Shown: positions 1 to 6,455 of the stretch, in pieces
How the letters are laid out: every line of letters begins with the position of its first letter
How positions within the stretch are numbered: the stretch's first letter is position 1
Origin: an uncultured bacterium
Lineage (GTDB): Bacteria > Cyanobacteriota > Vampirovibrionia > Gastranaerophilales > Gastranaerophilaceae
Reading direction: 5' to 3'
Assembly (NCBI GenBank): GCA_902765655.1
Contig: CACXAK010000024.1
Span: forward strand, 1 to 11,078
Length of the DNA: 11,078 bases
Program-made: the position numbers and the translations under genes
The notes under the pieces: model-generated
What the model was told of the DNA's origin: nothing
What the model saw: only the letters and a program-made list of their open reading frames with translations
Databases searched by the model: none

Positions 1-380
1 ATTTGGGGGCAAACTTTTTCGCATCTTCCGCAACCTATGCATTTTGATTTTTTAACTTTTGCATATTGAATTGCATCCTGCGGACAGACTGATTCGCAAG
101 AACCGCAATTTATGCATTTTTCGTAATTAATAGCTGCTTTATTGCAGTGCGGATCTCCTGCTATTCCTACACTTACACAAATATGAGCATCATAAATACC
201 CGCACCGTGTAATGTATTTATGGCTGCATCAATAACTTCTTCATTTGCTGACAAATCAAAAAATCTGCACCCTGCAAGAGCATACAAATAAACAAGCCGG
301 CGAATAGTTTCCACATCTTCATTTCCTGCACCGCAAACTAACTTGAAACAATGCTTTTCTTCCAACAAATCTTTTAACAC
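1..380 (-). CDS. ldpA: LdpA-like double [4Fe-4S] protein, N-terminal part (cut by window edge)
   Basis: The reading frame is open from a stop at 399-401 to the window edge, giving 126 residues of an N-terminal part. The start is probably GTG at 378-380, because no in-frame ATG exists; TTG codons at 366-368 and 363-365 are alternatives. Residues 12-20 (FKLVCGAGN), the LAG near 35-37 and GDPH at 75-78 match the N-terminal pattern I recall for cyanobacterial LdpA. Two full CxxCxxCxxxCP ferredoxin motifs follow, with Cys 89/92/95/99 and Cys 114/117/120/124. In Synechococcus, LdpA is a redox-sensing iron-sulfur protein that feeds light and redox information to the circadian clock. No clock gene is visible here, so the role in this organism is unknown, with redox sensing or electron transfer an inference. 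The gene starts 2 bases after the stop of the serine hydrolase, so the two are probably co-transcribed. Family assignment rests on memory of LdpA; a generic 4Fe-4S protein is the fallback. Confidence 0.72.
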   Translation of the reverse strand, partial: MLKDLLEEKHCFKLVCGAGNEDVETIRRLVYLYALAGCRFFDLSANEEVIDAAINTLHGAGIYDAHICVSVGIAGDPHCNKAAINYEKCINCGSCESVCPQDAIQYAKVKKSKCIGCGRCEKVCPQ

Positions 381-382
381 TG

Positions 383-1561
383 TTATTTCACCATATAATT
401 ATAAATAATTTCCGATGCTTTAACTATAAATTCTTTACCCATATATGCATTATGCGGTCGATTAGCAAAAATTACAACGATATATCTTTTGCCGGTCGGA
501 GTTACAACAATTCCGGCATCTCCGAGCATTTTGCCGATATCTCCTGTTTTATGATAAAAAATTGATCCGTTACCAAGTCCTGCCTGAATTAATCTGTTAT
601 TATGAACGTGACTCATGTATGAATAGATTTTATTTCTTGATGCATCGGTCAAAAATTCTTCATTCAAATCTATATTATAAAGCATTTGAGCCATTTCTTT
701 TGCAGTTGAATGATTTGTTCCTTTCATATCAGGTAACCATGTCTGAATTTCGGTATTTTTTAACCCCCAATCTCTGATGGACTGATTTACATTATTTACT
801 CCGCCGATTTGTGACATAAGCATGTTTGTTGCCGAATTATCAGATTCGGTTATCATAATTTCCGCAAGTTTATCTATTGTATATTTCGAATCAGTTGCTT
901 TGTATTGTAAACTTCCTGAACCTTCTGATCTGTAGTATTCGGTTAGCGGAATTGTGTCATCCAGAGAAATTGAGCCGTTTTCAACAGATTTGAATAAATC
1001 AATTAAAACAGGAATTTTTATAATACTTGCAGCAGAAAAAACTTCTGAAGAGTTTATGTCAACGTAGTTTTGTGTTTCATAATCCCAAACATAAATTGCG
1101 GGATGAATCATTTTATATTGTTGTGATAATTTTAGTAATTCATTCTGTAAAGAAGGTATAACAACGCCTTCCTGAATTTGTATCATTTGTGCATCTTTAT
1201 AACTTGCGGGCTGAGAGAATTTTCTTTTGCCCATATACCAATTATTCGCTAAATAATTAGTTGTTGGAAATGCTATACTATGCAAATCGGGTGTAATAGA
1301 TTTATATGGCTTTGGTACAAAGACTGATTTGGTTATTTTACTGAATGAATATGGCATAAATATCATCAAAATTGAACCAAGAATCAAACTTGAAAGCAGA
1401 AATCTCCATGGATTTTTCTTTCTTTTTACCTTGATTTTAGTTTTATTTTTTATCGGATAATGATATATTTTCCCTGAATATGAGCAAATTCGTTCAGAAT
1501 CATTTTGAGCATAAGAACCAGTATAATTTGAATAACCGTAATCCCTTGCTAACTTCGGCAT
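383..1561 (-). CDS. Membrane-anchored class A beta-lactamase-like serine hydrolase
   Basis: This 392-residue protein has a basic N-terminus (residues 1-50), one hydrophobic anchor (about 54-70) and a linker. An extracytoplasmic penicillin-recognising domain follows from about 135 to the end. All three active-site motifs are visible: SxxK as S179-I-I-K182, SDN at 240-242 and KTG at 338-340. The omega-loop position that normally reads W-E-P-E-L-N in class A enzymes reads W275-L-P-D-M-K280, so the deacylating Glu166 equivalent is missing. By family knowledge that argues against efficient beta-lactam hydrolysis. A cell-wall DD-peptidase-like or penicillin-binding role is more likely, though not shown. 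ATG at 1561 is preceded by a GGGGTGG-type ribosome site and by a promoter at 1594-1622. The ldpA-like gene follows after 2 bases. A spontaneous true beta-lactamase activity cannot be excluded from sequence. Confidence 0.85.
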   Translation of the reverse strand: MPKLARDYGYSNYTGSYAQNDSERICSYSGKIYHYPIKNKTKIKVKRKKNPWRFLLSSLILGSILMIFMPYSFSKITKSVFVPKPYKSITPDLHSIAFPTTNYLANNWYMGKRKFSQPASYKDAQMIQIQEGVVIPSLQNELLKLSQQYKMIHPAIYVWDYETQNYVDINSSEVFSAASIIKIPVLIDLFKSVENGSISLDDTIPLTEYYRSEGSGSLQYKATDSKYTIDKLAEIMITESDNSATNMLMSQIGGVNNVNQSIRDWGLKNTEIQTWLPDMKGTNHSTAKEMAQMLYNIDLNEEFLTDASRNKIYSYMSHVHNNRLIQAGLGNGSIFYHKTGDIGKMLGDAGIVVTPTGKRYIVVIFANRPHNAYMGKEFIVKASEIIYNYMVK

Positions 1562-1593
1562 TAAATTCCACCCCTTTTATTGTTCCTGTTACC

Positions 1594-1622
1594 ATTGTAA
1601 CTTTTGACATGACAGTATGCAA
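1594..1622 (-). promoter_or_regulatory. Predicted sigma70-type promoter of the serine hydrolase gene
   Basis: Read on the minus strand, TTGCAT (1617-1622) and TACAAT (1594-1599) are separated by exactly 17 bases. Transcription would start near 1587, giving a leader of about 26 nt that contains the GGGGTGG ribosome site before ATG at 1561. The downstream ldpA-like gene should be read from the same promoter. Confidence 0.6.
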
Positions 1623-1681
1623 ATTTATTACACATAATTTACATAACAAATGGTTTTGGGAAAAATAAAAAATTTTAAAAC

Positions 1682-1709
1682 AAAAAAATAATACCCTTAT
1701 CAGGTATTA
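1682..1709 (-). terminator. Rho-independent terminator after the 104-residue orphan
   Basis: On the minus strand a 7-bp stem, TAATACC (1703-1709) with GGTATTA (1689-1695), encloses the 7-nt loop TGATAAG and is followed by a run of seven T (1682-1688). It lies 31 bases past the stop of the orphan gene and separates it from the serine hydrolase unit. The stem is short and AT-rich, so termination may be partial. Confidence 0.6.
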
Positions 1710-1739
1710 CTTTCTTTGTTTTAGTAATTTTTATTGAAT

Positions 1740-2054
1740 TTATTTTTCAATATCAAGATTACTTTCGTCGGCTTGAAGCTGTTTTTTCATGATGTTGTTG
1801 ATTACAGCATCTACTAACAACTCATAGGATTTTTTATTCTCGATTCCCGGGAATTCTTCTATAAGTTGGGCTCTGACCATCGCTTCCAGCTCACTTCTGT
1901 CAGAAAACATGTTTACACCGCTTATTGACTCCAAATAGTCAGTGGTGCTTTTGTCTAATTGAGTTTTATTAGAATATTCCTGCCATCTCGATTTTGGAGA
2001 TACAGTTTCTTTAATCTTTTGTACGAGTTTTAAATTTTTGATTCGGTCAAACAT
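1740..2054 (-). CDS. Small orphan protein, 104 residues
   Basis: I do not recognise this family. The product is a charged soluble protein with no signal peptide, membrane segment, cysteine or known motif. Its N-terminus (residues 1-20) is Lys-rich and probably helical. The middle (about 50-95) looks like two helices with regular hydrophobic spacing, and the tail is acidic and polar. It is a real gene judging by the GAGGTG ribosome site 6-7 bases before ATG and the terminator at 1682-1709 just after it. It lies 97 bases downstream of glyS in the same direction with no terminator visible between them, so read-through from glyS is possible. No function is proposed. Confidence 0.7.
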   Translation of the reverse strand: MFDRIKNLKLVQKIKETVSPKSRWQEYSNKTQLDKSTTDYLESISGVNMFSDRSELEAMVRAQLIEEFPGIENKKSYELLVDAVINNIMKKQLQADESNLDIEK

Positions 2055-2151
2055 CGTTCACCTCACACACTTCTTGTATTATTTTAAAGTACCGTAAAAT
2101 AATTAATTGACTACTTTACATATTATCTTTACAATTATTTACAAATACATC

Positions 2152-4140
2152 CTACAATTTGCTGAAATCTGCAAGATAGTCATATTTTTCTTTTAATAAT
2201 GTTAATAAAGATATTCTGTTATTTTTCACATTTTCGTCTTTATCCATTACCAAAACATCTTCAAAGAATTTTGTAACTGCCGGATTGAGTTTTTCCAATT
2301 CGTTGAGATAAGTTTTGTAATCGGTTGTTTCTTTTATTGAAATAATTTCATTATAAAGTGTTTTTTCAATTGGCTCGGTAAAATATTTTTCACTGACAGA
2401 ACCTGATTTTGAATCTTTTATAATTCGGATTACTCTGTTTGCATTTTCCAATAATTGCGGAGCATTGAGAGTTGAAACAATCTCTACGCGTTTTACATAA
2501 TCTGCAATATCAGTCAGCGGATTATTATTAGAGCATGCTTCAAGTATATTTTTATTATATTTTTCTGATAAGAAAATAATCATTCTCTGTATAAAGAATT
2601 CATTAACTTCCTCTGCACAATCTCTCTGAACAGGTAAACCTTTTAAAGCTTCTTTAATGTATTTATCAACATCAATTTTTAAATCAGCATCCAGAATTGT
2701 CTTTATAACTCCTAATGCTGCACGTCTGACACCAAGCGGATCAGATGAACCGGTAGGTTTTTTGCCAGCTGCAAACACTGCACATACGGTATCAATTTTA
2801 TCGGCAATACCGACAATTTGTCCTTCAAGACCTTTTGCTGTTTCACTTTCAGCATTTATCGGGAAATAATGTTCTTTAATTCCTTCTACGACTTTTTCAT
2901 TTTCGCCTGAAACTCTTGCATAATCAGAACCAATATAGCCCTGTAATTCGGTAAACTCAAATACAAGGTGAGTTGTTAAATCGGCTTTGCATAAAAGTGC
3001 AGTTCGTTCAACATCTGTTGAATTTACGCCCAAATCAGTACAAATATCTTTTGAAAGTTTGATTAATCTTTGGGTTTTATCATACATTGTTCCCATTCCT
3101 TTTTGGAATGTAACTCCTTTGAGCGTTTCTACATATTCTGATAATGGTTTTTTAGTATCTTCTTTAAAGAAGAATACTGCATCGTCTAATCTTGCTTTGA
3201 TTACTCGAACATTACCTTCTTTAATATTTTTAAATTCCGTCCCTATGTAATTTGCCATAGTAATGAATTTATTAATCAGTTTGCCGTCTTTATGAAGTGC
3301 AAAATATCTTTGATGAGAACTCATAACCGTAACTGTTACTTCTTCAGGAATTGTCAGAAATTCTTCATCAAATTCGCAAATAACAGGTACAGGATATTCT
3401 GTAATGAACGTAACTTCTTCAAGTAAATCATCTGTATAATAAGGAACGGCTCCGATTTTCGCTGCTTCTTCTTTTGCTTTTTGTATAATCAGTTCTCTGC
3501 GTTCATTCTGATCAACGATAACGCAGGCATTTCTCATTGTTTCAATATAATCTTCCGGTCTGCCTATTATTACATTTTGAGCAGCAAATCTGTGTCCTCT
3601 TGTATAAATTGAAGATTCTTTGTCTATAATTTTGATTTTTACTTCATCTCTGTCTAAAATTGAAACAATCCATTTAATAGGACGGGAGAATTTTTCATCG
3701 TTGTATCCCCATCTCATAAAATGTGCACCCTGGAGCTTCATAAATATAGCAGGAACATTTTGAGCCAAAAGTTCTTTTATATCTTTACCTTTAATTATAA
3801 TTTTTGCGTGTACATAATTGTCCTGAACATACAAAGAATCAGGGGAAATATTGTTTTTCTTTGCAAAACCTTCTCCTGCTTTGGTCAAATTCCCGTTTTC
3901 GTCAAAAGCAATATTTGCAATAGGCCCTTTGATAATTTTTTCTTCATCAGCTGTTGCATTTTCAAGTCCGTAAACTAATACAGCCAAACGTCTTGGGGTT
4001 GCATAGACTTTTATATCATCAAATTTGATTTTATTTTCTTCTAAAAATTTTGTAAAACCCTGATTTAATTGTTCAATTGCCTGTGGAATAAATTTATATG
4101 GTAATTCTTCAACTCCGACTTCCAATAAATATGTACTCAT
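2152..4140 (-). CDS. glyS: Glycyl-tRNA synthetase, beta subunit
   Basis: This is the beta subunit of the alpha2beta2 bacterial glycyl-tRNA synthetase. The beta subunit handles tRNA recognition, while GlyQ carries the catalytic site that charges tRNA-Gly in the cytoplasm. The 662 residues are near the usual length (about 690 in E. coli). Family landmarks in order are LLEVGVEELPYK (5-16), TPRRLAV (48-54), FMRWG (141-145), SSHQRYFAL (274-282), KARLDDAVFFFKED (315-328), KADLTTHLVFEFTELQG (385-401) and EHYFP (423-427). ADKID (446-450), SDPLGVRRAALG (466-477) and an intact C-terminal anticodon-binding region follow. glyQ is not adjacent. A strong promoter lies at 4174-4202, and AAGGAT sits just upstream of ATG. 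The gene is divergent from the YjbR-family gene, with 88 bases between the two starts. Confidence 0.97.
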   Translation of the reverse strand: MSTYLLEVGVEELPYKFIPQAIEQLNQGFTKFLEENKIKFDDIKVYATPRRLAVLVYGLENATADEEKIIKGPIANIAFDENGNLTKAGEGFAKKNNISPDSLYVQDNYVHAKIIIKGKDIKELLAQNVPAIFMKLQGAHFMRWGYNDEKFSRPIKWIVSILDRDEVKIKIIDKESSIYTRGHRFAAQNVIIGRPEDYIETMRNACVIVDQNERRELIIQKAKEEAAKIGAVPYYTDDLLEEVTFITEYPVPVICEFDEEFLTIPEEVTVTVMSSHQRYFALHKDGKLINKFITMANYIGTEFKNIKEGNVRVIKARLDDAVFFFKEDTKKPLSEYVETLKGVTFQKGMGTMYDKTQRLIKLSKDICTDLGVNSTDVERTALLCKADLTTHLVFEFTELQGYIGSDYARVSGENEKVVEGIKEHYFPINAESETAKGLEGQIVGIADKIDTVCAVFAAGKKPTGSSDPLGVRRAALGVIKTILDADLKIDVDKYIKEALKGLPVQRDCAEEVNEFFIQRMIIFLSEKYNKNILEACSNNNPLTDIADYVKRVEIVSTLNAPQLLENANRVIRIIKDSKSGSVSEKYFTEPIEKTLYNEIISIKETTDYKTYLNELEKLNPAVTKFFEDVLVMDKDENVKNNRISLLTLLKEKYDYLADFSKL

Positions 4141-4173
4141 GTTTTATCCTTATTTTATCTGTAACTTACGTTA

Positions 4174-4202
4174 ATTATATTAAAAGAAAGACAGAATGTA
4201 AA
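4174..4202 (-). promoter_or_regulatory. Near-consensus sigma70 promoter of glyS
   Basis: On the minus strand, TTTACA (4197-4202) and a perfect TATAAT (4174-4179) are spaced by 17 bases. The predicted start near 4167 gives a leader of about 27 nt with an AAGGAT ribosome site. It is the best promoter in the window, as expected for an essential housekeeping gene. Confidence 0.75.
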
Positions 4203-4213
4203 ATTAATTTCTA

Positions 4214-4222
4214 TGCTAATAT
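4214..4222 (+). promoter_or_regulatory. Extended -10 element of the YjbR-family gene, predicted leaderless start
   Basis: TGC followed by TAATAT (4217-4222) forms an extended -10 element. It ends exactly 6 bases before the ATG at 4229, so transcription would start at or next to the A of ATG. There is no Shine-Dalgarno sequence and no convincing -35 hexamer. The same -10 to ATG distance occurs before three other genes here. Confidence 0.5.
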
Positions 4223-4228
4223 TTTATT

Positions 4229-4810
4229 ATGAACAAAAAAGCCAATATTCAGAAATTAAAACAATTCGGATTCAGAAAAAATAAAGATAAATATATTTAC
4301 TCCACAGATATTATGGAGGGCGATTTTACTCTGAATATTGAAATAATTAATGAAAATGAGATTAAAACAGAGGTAATTGAAAAAGCTTTTAATGAGCCGT
4401 ATACTTTGCATTTGGTTGAAGGAGCAGAGGGAACTTTTGTAGGACAAATTAGAGAAGAATATGAAAAAATTCTCAAAGAAATCAAAGAAAAATATGATTC
4501 CGATGCTGAATATTTATGGCCGAAATTCCCGCGTAATGCAGTGTGCAGGCGTAATGATAATGAGAAATGGTACTTTGCAATATTATCCGTTCAGGGTTCA
4601 AAAATCGGCCTAAAGACAGATAATATTGTTGAACTCATAGACTTGCGTGCGACTGTTGATGATGTGCCAAAGTTAATAAGTCAGCCAAATTTTTATCCTG
4701 CATATCACATGAATAAAAAGCACTGGTTCACCATTGTATTAGACGGTTCTGTTTCTATTGAAGAAATATATAAATATATTGATATAAGTTATACTCTTGC
4801 TAAAAAATAA
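4229..4810 (+). CDS. YjbR/MmcQ-family protein
   Basis: The C-terminal part (about residues 94-190) carries the YjbR/MmcQ signature: W97-P-K-F-P-R-N, then K113-W-Y, and QPNFYPAYHMNKKHW at 152-166. DGSV at 172-175 and a final helix follow. Proteins of this family have a double-wing fold and are often called DNA-binding, but their biological role is poorly known. Residues 1-85 form an N-terminal extension (FGFRKNKDKYIY, then HLVEGAEGTFVGQIREEY at 61-78) seen in many longer family members, so this is a two-part architecture rather than a new fusion. The gene is the first of a plus-strand block and diverges from glyS. It has no ribosome site, and its -10 element lies 6 bases from ATG. Confidence 0.88.
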   Translation: MNKKANIQKLKQFGFRKNKDKYIYSTDIMEGDFTLNIEIINENEIKTEVIEKAFNEPYTLHLVEGAEGTFVGQIREEYEKILKEIKEKYDSDAEYLWPKFPRNAVCRRNDNEKWYFAILSVQGSKIGLKTDNIVELIDLRATVDDVPKLISQPNFYPAYHMNKKHWFTIVLDGSVSIEEIYKYIDISYTLAKK

Positions 4811-4817
4811 ATATATA

Positions 4818-4846
4818 TTGATTTTTCATATAAAAATTTGTAAAAT
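4818..4846 (+). promoter_or_regulatory. Promoter of orphan paralog A, predicted leaderless
   Basis: TTGATT (4818-4823) and TAAAAT (4841-4846) are spaced by 17 bases. ATG at 4853 follows the -10 element after 6 bases, so the mRNA should begin at or beside the start codon. No Shine-Dalgarno is present. Paralog B has the same -35 hexamer, spacer length and distance to ATG. Confidence 0.65.
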
Positions 4847-4852
4847 ACGCTT

Positions 4853-5584
4853 ATGAGTATTCGGGTGGAAAAAATTGACAGTATAACTAATGTCGGGAAT
4901 CTTGATTTATACAAGGTTCGTCAGGTTTTGAGTTCAAGTAAAATTCCGACGGAACAAAAAATTAAATTTATTAAGAAAAATCATTCTGAAATTTCGCATC
5001 TTGTGGATCAAAAAATTTCGAGTACGGATTTTAAAACAATAATGGATAATCGTCCGCTAAAGCTTTTCCGTCCGCTTAAAAATTCGTATACAAAAGCCGG
5101 GGATAAAAGACTTCTTGCAATTGCGCTCGGTATAAAGCCGATGGAGGTTGATGGTTATATAAAGAATATAAATTTGCAGGTTCGTTCAATGCAGGATTTG
5201 AATGCAATGGGAATTTCACCTGACAAGTATGAAGAAGTTAAAACTTATGTTTTCAGGCATGGAACAAAAGAACAGCTTATAAATTTTCTCGATTATGAAC
5301 TTTCCCACGCAAAAAATATTATAAAAATGCTATATCATACACTTGAATATAATTCGGGAGGAATTGCAGATTATTTCATAAGACCTATCCACAGACTAGA
5401 TAACGGAACAATGCTTGGTATTTACAATACTATAGATAAGAATCTGAAAGCAAGTCGTGCTTCGGGTAAAATTAATGATGTACAGGCGCAGGAAACAGCG
5501 GAGTGGGCTCTTGCAAGGATTTACAAAATTCAGAATAATCAACGTTTGCAAAATGCTATTAAATTAAAAAAGACTTTAGAATAA
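4853..5584 (+). CDS. Orphan paralog A, 243 residues (pair with 8671-9402)
   Basis: I do not recognise this family. It aligns end to end without gaps with the 8671-9402 product, with about 130 of 243 identical residues by hand count. The best conserved blocks are LDLYKVR (17-23), RPLKL (67-71), ALGIKP (91-96), LDYEL (146-150), LYHTL (160-164) and RLDN (181-184). IDKNLK (194-199), TAEWALA (215-221) and IQNNQ (226-230) complete the set. The protein looks soluble and mainly helical, with no signal peptide, membrane segment or cysteine. Conserved His 152 and His 162, plus acidic residues in the C-terminal half, could form a metal or active site, but that is a guess. It lies 42 bases after the YjbR gene and has its own leaderless-type promoter. 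The next gene converges on it, 15 bases away. Confidence 0.85.
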   Translation: MSIRVEKIDSITNVGNLDLYKVRQVLSSSKIPTEQKIKFIKKNHSEISHLVDQKISSTDFKTIMDNRPLKLFRPLKNSYTKAGDKRLLAIALGIKPMEVDGYIKNINLQVRSMQDLNAMGISPDKYEEVKTYVFRHGTKEQLINFLDYELSHAKNIIKMLYHTLEYNSGGIADYFIRPIHRLDNGTMLGIYNTIDKNLKASRASGKINDVQAQETAEWALARIYKIQNNQRLQNAIKLKKTLE

Positions 5585-5599
5585 TTTTATTATACCGAA

Positions 5600-6373
5600 T
5601 TAAAAACCTAATAATCGTTCTATTTTTTCGTTAAATTCCTGTTCGAATTCAGGAGTCCAGCCAAGTTCCTTTTTGTCTTCTTCTGTCATATTAAGATAAA
5701 TTTCATCTGCTATTTGAGGTATATCATCCACCATTCCCGGTGAATAAATTTTACAGTACCCCTTTACTTTTGGATTAAATAAATTATTAAACATTATTGC
5801 TGCATCTGTCTTATAAGTTCCGAATTCACAACCAAGATATACATATTCTTTCTGCATAGCTTTTATAAATGCTATTAATTTGTCTTTTTTTGTATCGTCA
5901 TCCCAAAAACTGTATCGCATGCCGCTTATGTTAAAATCCATATATTCAAGACCATTTTGTTCTATTTTGTTTTTATATGAATCTCCATAATCTGCTAAAT
6001 TTATTACAGTTTTAATTCCCGCATCTTTAATTTTTTGCATTACCCATTCCGGAGCATCGTACAATGTGGAACCTCTGTATATATTTGGAGAATATCTGCG
6101 GGAGTCTGAAATGCGGTGTACATTAGATAATGGCAGACCGTATATTGTTTCGCTATCAACTTTTTTTGGCTTTGCCGCAAAAAAAGCAATTAATTGTTTT
6201 AATTTGTATTCATCTAATCTGGGTTCTTTTTCATAAATACTTTGGTATGGCATAATTTCATTTTCGTAGTGTTCACGAATATATTTTCGTCTATTTTGGG
6301 AAACACTGTCATCATACCCGATTATTCCGGTGAAATTTTGTTTATTAAATGTATGTATAGGTAAAACTTTCAT
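5600..6373 (-). CDS. Tyrosine-phosphatase-like protein with altered P-loop
   Basis: I chose ATG at 6373 (257 residues). The longer frame to 6412 starts with TTG and would add 13 residues lying over the predicted promoter. Residues 97-127 (NIYRG, then GIKTVINL at 119-126) resemble the entry strand and helix of dual-specificity/Siw14-type phosphatases. Residues 177-189 (YVYLGCEFGTYKT) sit where the HCxxGxxR[ST] loop belongs. Cys182, Gly185 and Thr189 are kept, but the phosphate-binding Arg is Lys188 and the preceding His is Gly181. The protein may therefore be a weak phosphatase, a phosphoresidue-binding pseudo-enzyme, or a variant lineage. Residues 1-95 are unassigned and include an N-terminal FTG (14-16). 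There is no ribosome site, and a TTTAAT -10 element lies 6 bases before ATG. Cytoplasmic location is not certain. Confidence 0.68.
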   Translation of the reverse strand: MKVLPIHTFNKQNFTGIIGYDDSVSQNRRKYIREHYENEIMPYQSIYEKEPRLDEYKLKQLIAFFAAKPKKVDSETIYGLPLSNVHRISDSRRYSPNIYRGSTLYDAPEWVMQKIKDAGIKTVINLADYGDSYKNKIEQNGLEYMDFNISGMRYSFWDDDTKKDKLIAFIKAMQKEYVYLGCEFGTYKTDAAIMFNNLFNPKVKGYCKIYSPGMVDDIPQIADEIYLNMTEEDKKELGWTPEFEQEFNEKIERLLGF

Positions 6374-6379
6374 ACAGGA

Positions 6380-6385
6380 ATTAAA
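6380..6385 (-). promoter_or_regulatory. -10 element of the phosphatase-like gene, predicted leaderless start
   Basis: On the minus strand TTTAAT ends 6 bases before ATG at 6373. No Shine-Dalgarno precedes that ATG, and no good -35 hexamer is seen at the usual distance. The call rests on matching the spacing found before three other genes in the window. Confidence 0.4.
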
Positions 6386-6441
6386 ATGTATAAATAAAAA
6401 ATTTGCTAGCAAAACTTTTTTTTACATATTTTATATGTCTG

Positions 6442-6454
6442 TATAAAACAGGAG
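6442..6454 (+). promoter_or_regulatory. -10 element and GGAG site before the 6456 gene
   Basis: TATAAA (6442-6447) is a good -10 hexamer. TTTACA at 6421-6426 is a possible -35, but with a short 15-base spacer. GGAG (6451-6454) is only 1 base from ATG at 6456 but 7 bases from an in-frame TTG at 6462, which would be ideal ribosome spacing. The start of transcription and the start codon are therefore ambiguous here. Confidence 0.4.
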
Positions 6455-6455
6455 T

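Noticed and set aside
562..777. Plus-strand frame opposite the serine hydrolase
   Set aside because: It lies wholly antisense to a gene with intact SxxK, SDN and KTG motifs, and its translation resembles no protein.
2055..2151. Separate promoter for the 104-residue gene
   Set aside because: Several -10-like AT-rich hexamers occur, but none has a -35 partner at 16-18 bases, so co-transcription with glyS is equally likely.
2657..3978. Several plus-strand frames of 70-87 codons inside glyS
   Set aside because: They are antisense shadows of a well-conserved synthetase gene and lack ribosome sites.
6374..6412. Upstream extension of the phosphatase-like protein to TTG 6412
   Set aside because: The first codon is TTG without a ribosome site, and the extra 13 codons overlie the -10 element. 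The inner ATG gives the MKVLPI start.
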